A model generated the notes under the pieces. The model ran no database searches, was not told the origin of the DNA, and saw only the letters and a program-made list of their open reading frames with translations. Both the position numbers and the translations under genes were made by a program. A DNA stretch of 64,000 nt from Streptomyces sp. ML-6 (GTDB lineage Bacteria; Actinomycetota; Actinomycetes; Streptomycetales; Streptomycetaceae): positions 62,001 to 126,000 of the forward strand of contig NZ_JAOTIK010000002.1 of assembly GCF_030116705.1 (NCBI RefSeq). Direction: 5' to 3'. This document shows, piece by piece, positions 51,298 to 60,974 of this stretch (the first letter of the stretch is position 1; every line of letters starts with the position of its first letter).

Positions 51298-52107
51298 ATG
51301 TCACGCAAGCCGACCGCCGGATCCGAACCGTCGGGATCCGAACCATCCGGATCTGAACCCTCCGGATCCAGCGAGTCCGGAGCCGGCAAGTCCGGAGCCG
51401 GCGCGTCCGGGTCCGGCACCGCAGTCGCCAGCCAGCGCGTCGCGGACCATCTGCGGGCCGCCATCCTGAGCGGTGAACTGCGCCCCGGCGCACGGATCAT
51501 GCAGGAGCAGGTCGCCGCCCGGCTCGGCGCCAGCCGGCTGCCCGTGCGCGAGGCCCTGCGGATACTGGCGGCCGAGGGGCTGACCGTCGTGAAGTCCAAC
51601 AGCGGCGCCTGGGTCTCCAGAATGGACATGGCGGAGTGCGAGGGCGTCTACAAGATCCGCGAACGCCTGGAACCGCTCGCCCTCAGCGAGAGCATTCCGA
51701 ACCTGACCGCCGAGCAGGTCGCCGAACTGGAGACGATCGCCCGGCAGATCGAGCTCACCACCGACGTGGACCGCTTCCTGGCCCTCGACCGCCGTCTGCA
51801 TCTGCTCACCTACGCCGGATGCCGGGTCGCCCAGATCACCACCATGGTCGACCGGTTCTGGAACACCACACAGCACTACCGCCGTGCCTTCGCCCGGCTC
51901 GCGGGCGACAGCGGCTGGGAACTGATCCACGCCGAACACCGCCTGCTCATCGAGGCGATCAAGCGGGCCGACACCGTCGACGCCGAACGCTTTCTCACCG
52001 GCCACATCCGCCGCACCCGGCTGGAACTGGCCCAGCATCCCGAACTGTTCACGGAGGACGACCATGACAACGACCACATCGCAGACGCAGCAGACCGAGC
52101 GGACTGA
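51298..52107 (+). CDS. GntR-family (FCD) regulator
   Basis: 269 residues. Residues 1-40 are a low-complexity Ser/Gly/Glu/Pro tract coded by degenerate repeats around GGATCCGAA; then the winged helix AVASQRVADHLRAAILSGEL and RLGASRLPVREALRILAAEG; then an FCD effector domain (VYKIRERLEPLALSE, and the His/Asp metal ligands DRRLH, HRLL, GHI). FCD regulators usually bind carboxylates. Its last 44 bp overlap the SDR gene. Probably controls the divergent E1-E2-MFS and VOC-SDR transcripts. Confidence 0.88.
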   Translation: MSRKPTAGSEPSGSEPSGSEPSGSSESGAGKSGAGASGSGTAVASQRVADHLRAAILSGELRPGARIMQEQVAARLGASRLPVREALRILAAEGLTVVKSNSGAWVSRMDMAECEGVYKIRERLEPLALSESIPNLTAEQVAELETIARQIELTTDVDRFLALDRRLHLLTYAGCRVAQITTMVDRFWNTTQHYRRAFARLAGDSGWELIHAEHRLLIEAIKRADTVDAERFLTGHIRRTRLELAQHPELFTEDDHDNDHIADAADRAD

Positions 52108-52846
52108 CGCCCGCCCCTTCGAGGGCCGGACCCTCCTCCTGTCCGGCGCGGGCGGCGGCATCGCCCGCGAGGTGGCCCGCCAGTTCCACACCGCCGGCGC
52201 CAACCTGGTGCTCGGCGACCTGAACGCCGGGGCGCTGGAGGAATTCGCCGCGACGCTCGACCCCACGGGCACGACCGTGATCACCCGCACCCTGGACGCG
52301 GCCTCGCCGGAGAGCAACAACGCGTTCGTCGCCGCCGCGGTCGAGACGTACGGCTCGGTCGACTTTCTCGTACCGGCGGCCGGGATCTATCCGGAGCAGG
52401 CCGTCGCCGACATGACCGACGAGCAGTGGAACACCGTCATCTCGGTCAACCTCAACGGCGTCTTCTACCTCACCCGCGCCGTCCTGCCCCACCTCAACGA
52501 GGGCGGCAGCATCGTCAATCTGACCTCCATGGCCGGTCACCGCGGCAGCATCCGGCACGCGCACTACGCGGCGACCAAGGGCGCGCTGCTCGCCTTCTCC
52601 CGCAGCCTCGCCTGGGAACTCGGCTCCAGGGCACGGATCAACATGGTCTCGCCCGGCATCATCGAGACCGCCATGACCCGCGACTACGTCGCCACCCGCG
52701 GCGACACCGCTCTCGCCGGCACCCCCCTCGGCCGCCTGGGCAGGCCGGAGGAAGTGGCCTCCGTCGTCACCTTCCTGTGCTCGCCCGCGGCGAGCTTCGT
52801 GCAGGGCGAGGTCATCCATGTGAACGGCGGGATGCACATGATCTGA
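52064..52846 (+). CDS. Short-chain dehydrogenase/reductase
   Basis: 260 residues. NAD(P) motif LSGAGGGIA, NNAG-equivalent VPAAGIYPE, catalytic Ser in NLTSMAGH, and YAATK. Classical SDR length. Starts within the GntR gene (44 bp overlap), so it is translated from the same mRNA. Oxidises or reduces a hydroxyl/keto group of the pathway. Confidence 0.9.
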   Translation: MTTTTSQTQQTERTDARPFEGRTLLLSGAGGGIAREVARQFHTAGANLVLGDLNAGALEEFAATLDPTGTTVITRTLDAASPESNNAFVAAAVETYGSVDFLVPAAGIYPEQAVADMTDEQWNTVISVNLNGVFYLTRAVLPHLNEGGSIVNLTSMAGHRGSIRHAHYAATKGALLAFSRSLAWELGSRARINMVSPGIIETAMTRDYVATRGDTALAGTPLGRLGRPEEVASVVTFLCSPAASFVQGEVIHVNGGMHMI

Positions 52847-52902
52847 GCAGGACCGAACACACCGGTGGGACAGCGTAAGAACGAGCGGGAACGGAACGGA
52901 AC

Positions 52903-53724
52903 ATGACGAGCGAAGCGGCGATCTACCCCGACCTGAGGGGTAGGTCCGTATGCGTCACCGGTGCCGCGCGCGGCCTGGGTCTGGCGATGGCCGACGCGTA
53001 CGTACGGGCCGGCTGCCATGTGCTGCTGCTCGACGTCGACGGCGAGGAACTGGACCGGGTACGGCCCGTGTTGGCGGCCGGGAGCAGCCCCGGTCAGGTG
53101 ATCGAGACCGCCACCGCGCCGGTCAGCGACCAGGACGCCGTGACGGCGGCGCTCACCGCGTTCACCGCCCGGACGGGAGACCTGTCGGTGATGGTCGCCA
53201 ACGCCGGCGTGTCCGCCAATGCGCCCTCGCTCGATCTCGAACTGGACCGCTGGAACACGGCGCTGGACGTCAACCTCACCGGAGTCTTCGTCTGCGCACG
53301 CGCCGCCGCCCGCATCATGCGCGAGGGCGACGGGGGCGTCGTCCTCACCACCTCGTCGATGTACGGGGTGACCGCCGGTCCGGAACGCGCGGCATACTGC
53401 GCGACCAAGGCCGCCGTCGCCGCCCTCACCAAGGTCCTGGCCGTCGAGTGGGCCCCTTTCGGCATCCGGGTCAACGCGCTCGCACCCGGCTACGTCGAGA
53501 CCGACCTGCTGACCCGGCTCTCGGACGCCGGGAGGCTCGACACACAGGCGCTGCGCCGCCGGACCCCGCGCGGCCGTCTGGGCAGCCCCGAGGACATCGC
53601 GCATCTCGCCCTCTTCCTGTCCTCCGGGGTGTCCGCGAACATCACCGGCCAGGTGATGGTCAGCGACGGCGGCTGGACCGCCGACGGATACGCGGTGCTG
53701 CCGGACCGGCCGGAAGTCCGGTAG
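52903..53724 (+). CDS. Short-chain dehydrogenase/reductase
   Basis: 273 residues. VTGAARGLGLAMA cofactor motif, VANAGVSAN, catalytic Ser in TTSSMYG and YCATK. 56 bp after the preceding SDR. The pair may act on opposite stereoisomers or consecutive steps. Ends the plus-strand block. Confidence 0.9.
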   Translation: MTSEAAIYPDLRGRSVCVTGAARGLGLAMADAYVRAGCHVLLLDVDGEELDRVRPVLAAGSSPGQVIETATAPVSDQDAVTAALTAFTARTGDLSVMVANAGVSANAPSLDLELDRWNTALDVNLTGVFVCARAAARIMREGDGGVVLTTSSMYGVTAGPERAAYCATKAAVAALTKVLAVEWAPFGIRVNALAPGYVETDLLTRLSDAGRLDTQALRRRTPRGRLGSPEDIAHLALFLSSGVSANITGQVMVSDGGWTADGYAVLPDRPEVR

Positions 53725-53739
53725 CACCACGCCGACCGG

Positions 53740-53960
53740 GCCGACCGATCTGCAGCTCTCGGGCCAATTCCCGGACCACGGGCCTGAGTCGGCGGTGTTC
53801 GCGAGCGGGCTGTCCGGGGCCGGGAGACGGTGCTCGACCGGGACAACGAGCGCGGGCAGCACCGCGGCGGGGTGGCTGTTGGTCCCGTCACAATGCATCG
53901 CCGCGCCCACGAAGCCGCCTCCGTGCACATGGACCACGAGCGGGAGGTCGGTTCGGGCGG
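53740..53960 (-). pseudogene. Alpha/beta-hydrolase (lipase/esterase) fragment
   Basis: Minus strand reads DLPLVVHVHGGGFVGAAMH and LVVPVEHRLPAPDSPLA, the oxyanion HGGG and following strand of hormone-sensitive-lipase-type esterases. No nucleophile region or ends; relic. Confidence 0.7.
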
Positions 53961-54109
53961 CCGTTCCGTGTCAGTGACCTCACCCGTATCTCCTCCTCGG
54001 TCAGATGCGCAGAGCACCCATCTGAAACCTACGCCGCAGGTCGTGCCCTCGTACGGGCATTTCTACGGTGCAGGTTTGCCGGGGAGGGAATGGTCGCGGC
54101 CAGACGCAC

Positions 54110-54453
54110 TCAGGGCACTTCAGCAGGACTCGACCGTGCGCACATCGTCGCCGCCGTGGCACTGGTCGACCGCAACGGCCTGGAGCGCTTGGGGGTACGG
54201 CGACTCGCGCAAGAGCTCGAGGCCGGTCCGGCAGATGGTCGCGGACGCGCCCATGGTGCTGTTCGGCTTCCTCAACGGCCACCTGCCGGCGCGCACCGGC
54301 GAAGGGCCCAGCACTGTGCCCGCGTTCGACGCCACCGCGTACCCGGCGATGGCCGCGCTCAGCCCTCTCATGGCCGACTTCGGATCCCTGACAGAGTTCG
54401 ACCGGATGCCCGACACTGTGCTCGCCGGGATCAAGGACCGGGCCGCCCCTTGA
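54110..54453 (+). pseudogene. TetR-family regulator, frameshifted relic
   Basis: LDRAHIVAAVALVDRNGLER with LGVRRLAQELEAGP in one frame, then DATAYPAMAALSPLMADFGS and FDRMPDTVLAG in another: both ends of a TetR protein with the middle deleted and the frame broken. Confidence 0.7.
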
Positions 54454-54892
54454 GACCCTGCCGGTGTCCGACCCGGGCGCGCAGGTTGTGCGGCAGCCGC
54501 AGGCGGTACCAAGGAGTCCGGTCCCGCCCGGCCGCATAGCGGTGTTGTCAGCCCTCGTCGTTCCTGCAGCACCTCCAGGAAGGGCCGGCTCGAACACGAC
54601 ATCCTCGACCAGACCGAGCCCTGTGCCCGCCCAAGGCGTGAGCACCGAGGCGCTGCGGAACCAGCTGGGGCCGGGTGGGAGGCGCCTCCCGTTTCTCGTG
54701 AACGTTCCCGGCCCCGTCGGCCTCCAGCCGCTGCCCAAATGCTGGCCAAAGCTGCTGCCGAAAGTGAGAAAGGACACACCCCGACATGGTCCCCCACGTC
54801 CGCTAAGGTCGGCTCAGACCCGCCCTGAACTGGGGTTTTGCGTCGGCCACAGCAATGTGACCGACGCGGGTCCGGCCTTTCCTGGAGATTGC
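54454..54892. other. Intergenic region before the amidase
   Basis: A plus frame is open throughout but is Pro/Arg-rich with no motif, and the minus frame (FGSSFGQHLGSGWRPTGPG) is no better. Probably decayed sequence. Promoter and ribosome site (TGGAGA, 54882-54887) of the amidase lie at the end. Confidence 0.4.
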
Positions 54893-56341
54893 ATGACCGA
54901 TCCAGCTTTTCGCTCCGCAGGTCAGCTCGCTGCAGCAGTCGCGGCGAAGGAGGTGTCGAGCCTGGAGTTGCTCGACCACTACCTCGCCCGGGTGGAGCGG
55001 CTCGATCCGAAGGTGAACGCCATCGTCGCCCGGGACGAGGAGGGTGCGAGAGCCGCGGCACTGGCGGCCGACCGCGCGGTCTCCCGTGGCGAGCCGCTCG
55101 GCCGCCTGCACGGCGTCCCCGTGACGATCAAGGACAGTCTCGAAGTTGCGGGCATGCGTACCACCGGGGGTTCGGCCCGTTGGGGACACCATGTCTCGAC
55201 GAGCGACGCCGAGTCGGTCGCGCGGCTCAAGAACGCGGGAGCGGTCGTCTTCGGCAAGTCCAACATGCCGCCCGACGCCCGGGACTGGCAGACCTACAAC
55301 GAGATCTACGGGACCACGAACAATCCGTGGGACCCGACCCGCGGACCCGGCGGTTCGTCCGGCGGGTCCGCCGCGGCAGTCGCCGCGGGGCTGACCGGCC
55401 TGGAGCTCGGGGGCGACACGGCGGGCTCGATCCGGGTGCCTGCCCACTTCTGCGGCGTCTACGGGCTGCGCCCGTCGTTCGGGATCGTGCCGAGGTACGG
55501 GAGCGTCTCGGGACATGCTCCTGGGACTCTGGCGGATTTCGACATGGCGGTACTCGGCCCGCTCGGCAGGCACGCCGACGACCTCGACCTGGGCCTCGAC
55601 GTCCTCGCGGGAGCGGACCACGACCGCGCCCCGGCATGGCGGCTGGAGCTGCCCGCCGCCCGGGCGAGCGCCCTGCGGGACTTCCGGGTGGCGGCATGGC
55701 TCGACGACCCGTTCTGCCCCGTCGACAGCGAACTGGCCGCGCTCATGCAGGCCGCGCTGGAAGCGGTGCGGGCCGAGGGCGCCGTCGTGGTCGAGGACGA
55801 GGGACCGGTCGGGCTCGAAGAGACGATGGCCCTCTACCAGCCGTTGCTGATGGCACAGAGCGGGCTGGTCGAGCCGGACGAGTCGTACGCCGGGCTCGTG
55901 GAACTCGCCATGGCGGAAGGGGCCGCCGGCGGGTTCGCTTCGGCCCTGACGCTCCGCTTCCGTGACTGGCACGACCTCGACGAACGGCGCCAGCACTCCC
56001 GCCGCCGCTGGGCCGAGTTCTTCCGCGACGTCGACGTGCTCATCTGCCCGGTGAGCCCCACGGCTGCCTTCCCCCACGACCACCGGCCCGACCCCGGCTG
56101 GTCGGTCCGGACCTTGCGGGTCGACGGCGTCGACCGGCCGTATCACGAGATGCTCACGTGGATGGCGCCCTCGTCCGTCAACCACCTTCCCGCGGCGGTG
56201 GCACCTGTCGGGGCGACCCGGGACGGGCTCCCGGTCGGCATCCAGGTGATCGCGCCCTACCTGCACGACCGCACCGCGGTCCAGTTCGTGCGGCGCCTCG
56301 CGGAGGTGATCGGCGGGTTCCGCCGTCCGCCGGGATTCTGA
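54893..56341 (+). CDS. Amidase signature-family amidase
   Basis: 482 residues from ATG 54893. The Ser-cisSer-Lys triad is complete: Lys in VTIKDSLEVAG, GPGGSSGGSAAAVAAG, and the nucleophile Ser in GGDTAGSIRVPA. Full length. Hydrolyses a carboxamide to acid and ammonia. Convergent with the nitrilase-M20-amidohydrolase operon, which also attacks C-N bonds, suggesting a common substrate class. Confidence 0.9.
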   Translation: MTDPAFRSAGQLAAAVAAKEVSSLELLDHYLARVERLDPKVNAIVARDEEGARAAALAADRAVSRGEPLGRLHGVPVTIKDSLEVAGMRTTGGSARWGHHVSTSDAESVARLKNAGAVVFGKSNMPPDARDWQTYNEIYGTTNNPWDPTRGPGGSSGGSAAAVAAGLTGLELGGDTAGSIRVPAHFCGVYGLRPSFGIVPRYGSVSGHAPGTLADFDMAVLGPLGRHADDLDLGLDVLAGADHDRAPAWRLELPAARASALRDFRVAAWLDDPFCPVDSELAALMQAALEAVRAEGAVVVEDEGPVGLEETMALYQPLLMAQSGLVEPDESYAGLVELAMAEGAAGGFASALTLRFRDWHDLDERRQHSRRRWAEFFRDVDVLICPVSPTAAFPHDHRPDPGWSVRTLRVDGVDRPYHEMLTWMAPSSVNHLPAAVAPVGATRDGLPVGIQVIAPYLHDRTAVQFVRRLAEVIGGFRRPPGF

Positions 56342-56394
56342 GCGCCGCCACCGGATGCCGTCCTGGGGCGTAGTGGCGGGCGACCTGGCCGCCG

Positions 56395-56520
56395 CGGGGC
56401 CGACGACCCCGAAGGCGACGCCGCGCGCCTGCCGACGCTGCTCAACGGTCTCCTCCTGGAGCAACTGGCCGCTCCCGAGCCCGACTTCGGGCGCACCCGG
56501 CTGCGCCCGACGATCGGGCG
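56395..56520 (+). pseudogene. TetR C-terminal fragment
   Basis: One plus frame reads DDPEGDAARLPTLLNGLLLE and QLAAPEPDFGRTRLRPTIG, a common C-terminal helix pattern of TetR regulators, with nothing before it. Short relic; moderate certainty. Confidence 0.4.
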
Positions 56521-57660
56521 CTACCCGGCCGGACCGGGCTCCGGCGGCGCGATGTAGCGGGCGCCGGGAAACGCGTGCGCCGGTGGCGTGTACGCGCCCC
56601 GCTCCACCAGCCGCCGGATGTTCGCGCGGTAGATCTCGTCCGCCTCGGCGTGCCGGACCGGTTCGTCCGTCAGCCACAGGTTGGCCGGGTGGATCGGTTC
56701 GTCGTACATCCGCCGGAAGACCTCGGTGCGCAGGTCCTTGAGCCAGTTGCTGTTGAGATTCATCGTCCGGAACTGCCGCAACGCCTCGATGTCGATGATT
56801 CCGGACACGAAGGAGTTGTACCCGGAGGCGGTGTGCCCGAGCACCGCCCCGTGGAAGTCGACGACGTGCGCGTTGCCGCCCGCGATGTCGTACGGGTGGA
56901 GGGAGTCGGGCGTCGGATAGACCGGTCCGGCGTTCGGGCAGACCATGTACAGACTGTTGAAGTGGGCGTGCGCCCGGTTTTGCAGCAGCCAGGTGCCTCC
57001 GGGGTCGGGGCCGGCCTGGGTCATTGGCACCGCCTCGCTGGGGCGGTACACCACCTCGGCGCCCTGGAGGGCCAACGCCCTTACTGCTTCCGGGTATTCG
57101 CCGTCACTGCAGCAGATCGTGCCGAGGTTGCCGATGTCGTCGGTGCGCAGCACCGGGTAGAACGCGTCGATGCCGTCGCCGAAGAGTTCCACCCACCGGT
57201 CGTACACGTCGTGCGGCGTGCAGGAGCGTTCGCGGCACCACAGGTGGTTCTTTGCCGCACGGTGCACGATCTCGCCCGCCGGGGAGATGACGAACAGTGT
57301 GTTGAAGAACCGGTCGGGCAGGATCTCCGGCCAGCGCGCCTTGCACTGCGCGACGATGTAGGTGTCGTAGTGTCGGGCCAGCGCGGCCAGTCGCCCGGTT
57401 TCCGGGCCGGGGATGTCGATGAACAGCTCGCGGGCCGCGGTGACGTGCGGGATGTCGAGGATCTCGTCCGCGAATCCGGTCAACGCGCCCTCGGCCAGCG
57501 CGATCAGCTTGACCGGCATGTTGATGCCGACGACGGACACCGCGGCGTGCACGGCCTCCTCGATGATGTCGAGGTTGTGCGCGATCTGGGCGCGCGAGGT
57601 GATGCTGCGGACCACCGTCGACAGGCCGACGGTCAGGTACGGTGCGACCGGCTCGCTCAT
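56521..57660 (-). CDS. Carbon-nitrogen hydrolase (nitrilase superfamily)
   Basis: 379 residues from ATG 57660, overlapping the M20 stop by 4 bp. Catalytic triad: Glu in LIALAEGALTG, Lys in RAAKNHLWC, Cys in LGTICCSDGEYPE. The extra C-terminal 80 residues place it with aliphatic amidase/N-carbamoylase-like members. Cleaves a nitrile, amide or carbamoyl group. Third gene of a fully coupled operon. Confidence 0.88.
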   Translation of the reverse strand: MSEPVAPYLTVGLSTVVRSITSRAQIAHNLDIIEEAVHAAVSVVGINMPVKLIALAEGALTGFADEILDIPHVTAARELFIDIPGPETGRLAALARHYDTYIVAQCKARWPEILPDRFFNTLFVISPAGEIVHRAAKNHLWCRERSCTPHDVYDRWVELFGDGIDAFYPVLRTDDIGNLGTICCSDGEYPEAVRALALQGAEVVYRPSEAVPMTQAGPDPGGTWLLQNRAHAHFNSLYMVCPNAGPVYPTPDSLHPYDIAGGNAHVVDFHGAVLGHTASGYNSFVSGIIDIEALRQFRTMNLNSNWLKDLRTEVFRRMYDEPIHPANLWLTDEPVRHAEADEIYRANIRRLVERGAYTPPAHAFPGARYIAPPEPGPAG

Positions 57661-59024
57661 GATCCGCACCAGTCCATCGCGGCCAACGCGTATGCGCGTG
57701 CGGCGCAGACGATCTCGTCCACCGCGCAGCGCTCGTCGTACGCGTGCGCCATCGCGAGTTCGCCCGGCCCGAGGCCGACCGCGGGGATCCCGGCGGCGCA
57801 CAGCCACGTGGAGTCGGCCGCGGAGGGGAACGCCGCCACCGGCGGGCGGCCCGCCAATGGCGTGTCGACGGCGGCGCGTTCACGGGCGTCGGTGACCGCG
57901 GCGCAGAGCGGATGGGTCGCATCGACCCGCGAACCCGGATACCGCAACGTCCATTCCACCACCGGCGGATGCACGCGCAGCCAGGGGTCGGTGGCGGCGA
58001 CGTGCGCGATGTGGTCCTCGATCTCCTTGCGCACGGCCGCCTGGTCCTCCCCCGGAGGGTGGAACACCGCGTACACCATGCTCATCGAGTCGGGGATGAA
58101 CGCCCCACTGCGCGAGTGGCGCGCGCCGCCGTCCACGACGCCGGGCGCGAGGGTGAAGCATCCCGGTTCGAAGAGCGGATCGAACTTGGTCACCGCCCAG
58201 TCGCTCTCCAGCCGGCGCAGCGCCTGGTAGATCACGAAGCCGCGGTCGATCGCGCTGGCCGCGACCGCCCCGTTCGTGCCGGGTCCGTACAGCATCCGCC
58301 CGCGCATCGACGAGTGGGAGCTCTTGCCGGTCACCTCGATCCGCATCACCAGCAGGCCGGGGGTCGCGGCCATGACGGACAGGGGTGAGGCTCCGCCGGT
58401 CGGTTCGGAGACGATGGCCCCGTCCGCGGTGTAGCCGCGGTCGAGCACCGCGGAGGTGCCGAGGTGGTTCTCCAGGTTCTCCTCGCCGACGACCGCCTGG
58501 AGGATCAGGTCACCGCGCAGGCGCACCCCGGCCTCATGCAGTGCCCGGGCCGCGAACGCCTGCGCGACCAGGCCGCTCTTCATGTCGACGGTGCCGCGGC
58601 CGCGGATCCAGCCGTCCTCGACGACACCGTCGAACGGGTCGCCCGAGCGCCAGCCGGACGTGTTCCCGGGCGGGACCACATCGACGTGTCCATTGAAGAT
58701 CAGCGAACGCCCGCCGCCGGTACCGCGGATCACACCCACCGCGTTGTCGCGGCCGGGTTCCACGGCGAAGACGTCGGTCTCGGCGCCTGCTTCGGCGTAG
58801 ACCCCGGCCAGCAGGCGCGAGACCTCCCCCTCGGCGCCGACCAGGTCGGCGTAGACCTCACCGGGGTAGGTCGGGGTGATGCTGGGGATCCGGACCGCGG
58901 CGGTGAGGGTGTCCAGCATCTCGTCGCGCAGCAGGTCGAGCCGGGTGAGCACCCGTTGGCGCGTGCTCGTTTCCGGGGACCCGGGCACGCCCCTGTCGTG
59001 GTTCAGGCTCTCGTCCATGGTCAC
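57657..59024 (-). CDS. M20-family metallopeptidase/deacylase (ArgE/DapE-like)
   Basis: 455 residues from GTG 59024 (ATG 59018 possible). Zinc ligands: His in FNGHVDVVPPG, Asp in GRGTVDMKSG, catalytic/ligand Glu pair in VVGEENLENH, and a late His (MAHAYDE). Dimerisation domain between. Members remove acyl groups from N-acyl amino acids or cut small amides. Overlaps both neighbours by 4 bp. Confidence 0.9.
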   Translation of the reverse strand: MTMDESLNHDRGVPGSPETSTRQRVLTRLDLLRDEMLDTLTAAVRIPSITPTYPGEVYADLVGAEGEVSRLLAGVYAEAGAETDVFAVEPGRDNAVGVIRGTGGGRSLIFNGHVDVVPPGNTSGWRSGDPFDGVVEDGWIRGRGTVDMKSGLVAQAFAARALHEAGVRLRGDLILQAVVGEENLENHLGTSAVLDRGYTADGAIVSEPTGGASPLSVMAATPGLLVMRIEVTGKSSHSSMRGRMLYGPGTNGAVAASAIDRGFVIYQALRRLESDWAVTKFDPLFEPGCFTLAPGVVDGGARHSRSGAFIPDSMSMVYAVFHPPGEDQAAVRKEIEDHIAHVAATDPWLRVHPPVVEWTLRYPGSRVDATHPLCAAVTDARERAAVDTPLAGRPPVAAFPSAADSTWLCAAGIPAVGLGPGELAMAHAYDERCAVDEIVCAARAYALAAMDWCGS

Positions 59025-60814
59025 GCCCCCATCGGTGCCGGCTCGTCGCCGAGGGTCCGCAGTTCACCGGTGTCGTACACGGTTCGCCCGCCGAGCAGCG
59101 TGCGCAGCACCGTCGTGCCCGCGAGATCGTCCAGGTCGCAGCGCAGCGGATCGCGGTCGACGATCGCGATGTCGGCATGGTGGCCGGGGACCAGCGCGCC
59201 GATGTCCGACCAGCCGAGCACCTCGGCCGCGCCGGTGGTCCACATCGCGAACGCCTGGGCGCGGGTGAGTACTTGGTCCGGCCCGTCGTTGCGGTGGTCG
59301 CTGCCCGCGAACTCGTGCGTCTGGGCGAGCTTGATCTGTTCCCAGGGGTTCTTCGGCCCCCAGTCGGTACCTCCGGCGAGGTCGAGGCCGGCGTCCAGCA
59401 GCCGCCTGAGTGGCGTCAGGTCACGCCACACGTGGGTGCCGATCCGCTCGCCGTACATCGTGCCCTTGCCCCACGCGAAGCCGACCGACGTGGTGACCTG
59501 GAAGCCGAGGGCACGGTAGCGCCGCACCTGGGCCGGGGTGATGGTCATGGCGTGCTGGAGGATCCAGCGCCGGTCCCGGAAGTCGTGCTCGCGCACTACG
59601 CGTTCGGCGATCTCCAGGAACTCGTCGTGCTCGCGGTAGGCCCCCAGGCACACGTTCGCGCGGATGCCGTGCTCGGCGCAGTGGCGGACGAACGCCTCCT
59701 CCTTGTCGAGGGTGATGAAGCGGGTACCCTGCGCGGGCCGGCCGAAGGGGTTCGTGTACGGCTCGTGGGTCGCGAAGTGGCCGGAGAAGCACGGGCCGCC
59801 GGGGCTGAGGGTGAGGCCGTTGAACCGCAGCAGGTCGTCGTCGAGGTCGACGCAGTGGGCGCCGAGGCGGTGCAGGCGCTCGGTGAACGCGTCGAGGCTC
59901 AGCGGATCGAACGGGTAGAAGATGGCCGATTCCATGTCCCAGGTCGCCAGTACCCGGGCCGTGAGTGCGTCTGCGGCCCGCAGCCGGCGGTAGACGTCGA
60001 TGTGCTCGGGCTCCATCGCGTGTGCCTCGTAGAGCGCGGTCACGCCCTTGGCCGTGAAGCGGGCCATCTCGTCGATCGTGCCCTGAACCGCGTCGGCGGG
60101 GTCCGGACCGGGCAGCTTCATCAGGATCTGGCCCCAGAACGGGTCGTACGTGTAGTAGTTGGTGACCGGGCCGCGCAGGATGCCGGTCGGGTCGCCGTGC
60201 TCGTCCTTGGCGATCTCGACGTCGCAGACCCGGTCCGGCAGGAAGCCGACCAGTCCCACGGCGCGCAGTCCGGCGCTGTTGAACGCCACCACGGCGGGCA
60301 TCTTGGGCGCCCACGCCTGGATCAGCACCGGGTGGTCGGCGGTGGCCCGGTCCAGCGTGTGGCGGTCGGGCAGTCGTCGCTCCGCGAGATCCCGTTCGGA
60401 ACGGCGGATGAAGTAGTGCGGCTCGCCGACCGGGGTGCACATGATCCAGTCGCCGGCCGGTGTGGTGGCGGCCCTGGCCCGGATCCGCTCGACGATGTCG
60501 GCGTGGTCGACGGCGTCGGTCAGGTCGACCAGGCCGCCCGCGAGCCCGCCGAAGTGCAGCACGTGGGGGTGGGTGTCGATCAGGCCGGGCACCACCCAGG
60601 CGCCCTCCGCGTCGATCCGGTGCGCGGCCGGACCCGCGAGGCTGAGCATGTCGTCGTCCGGCCCCGCAGCGAGTACCCGGCCGTGCTCCAGCACGACGGC
60701 CTCGGCTTCGGGGGCGGCCGGGTTCAGGGTGTGTACGCGTCCGCCGGTGATGATCGTCCTGGTCGTTGGCCCTGTGGCCGGCCCGGCCGTGGTCCCATTC
60801 ATTGCTTCGGGCAT
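59021..60814 (-). CDS. Amidohydrolase, YtcJ-like
   Basis: 597 residues from ATG 60814 with GGAGG ribosome site. Metal-binding HPH in LIDTHPHVLH, then WILQHAMTI and LAGGTDWGPKN with a late Asp: the amidohydrolase_3 (YtcJ/NfdA) layout. Hydrolyses formamide, amide or imidazolidine-like bonds. First gene of the amidohydrolase-M20-nitrilase operon; divergent from the LuxR gene. Confidence 0.88.
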   Translation of the reverse strand: MPEAMNGTTAGPATGPTTRTIITGGRVHTLNPAAPEAEAVVLEHGRVLAAGPDDDMLSLAGPAAHRIDAEGAWVVPGLIDTHPHVLHFGGLAGGLVDLTDAVDHADIVERIRARAATTPAGDWIMCTPVGEPHYFIRRSERDLAERRLPDRHTLDRATADHPVLIQAWAPKMPAVVAFNSAGLRAVGLVGFLPDRVCDVEIAKDEHGDPTGILRGPVTNYYTYDPFWGQILMKLPGPDPADAVQGTIDEMARFTAKGVTALYEAHAMEPEHIDVYRRLRAADALTARVLATWDMESAIFYPFDPLSLDAFTERLHRLGAHCVDLDDDLLRFNGLTLSPGGPCFSGHFATHEPYTNPFGRPAQGTRFITLDKEEAFVRHCAEHGIRANVCLGAYREHDEFLEIAERVVREHDFRDRRWILQHAMTITPAQVRRYRALGFQVTTSVGFAWGKGTMYGERIGTHVWRDLTPLRRLLDAGLDLAGGTDWGPKNPWEQIKLAQTHEFAGSDHRNDGPDQVLTRAQAFAMWTTGAAEVLGWSDIGALVPGHHADIAIVDRDPLRCDLDDLAGTTVLRTLLGGRTVYDTGELRTLGDEPAPMGA

Positions 60815-60919
60815 TCCCTTCCTCCGCTGCGACCGGTATTCCCGGTCGCCGAGGCGAAGCTATGCCCGTCGCTCGCCCCCGAGCATCATTCCAATGTATG
60901 AGATCGCGCCTGTTTCGCT

Positions 60920-60940
60920 TTCCCGGATTCCTGCTAGAAT
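60920..60940 (+). promoter_or_regulatory. Promoter of the LuxR gene
   Basis: TTTCGC and TAGAAT are separated by 16 bp about 40 bp before ATG 60975. The divergent amidohydrolase promoter must lie within 60815-60900. Confidence 0.4.
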
Positions 60941-60974
60941 CGCGCAAATCCGCTTCGAGGTTGTGGCGACGACG

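Noticed and set aside
56575..58230. 551-codon plus-strand frame opposite nitrilase and M20 genes
   Set aside because: Spans two convincing minus-strand genes and lacks motifs.
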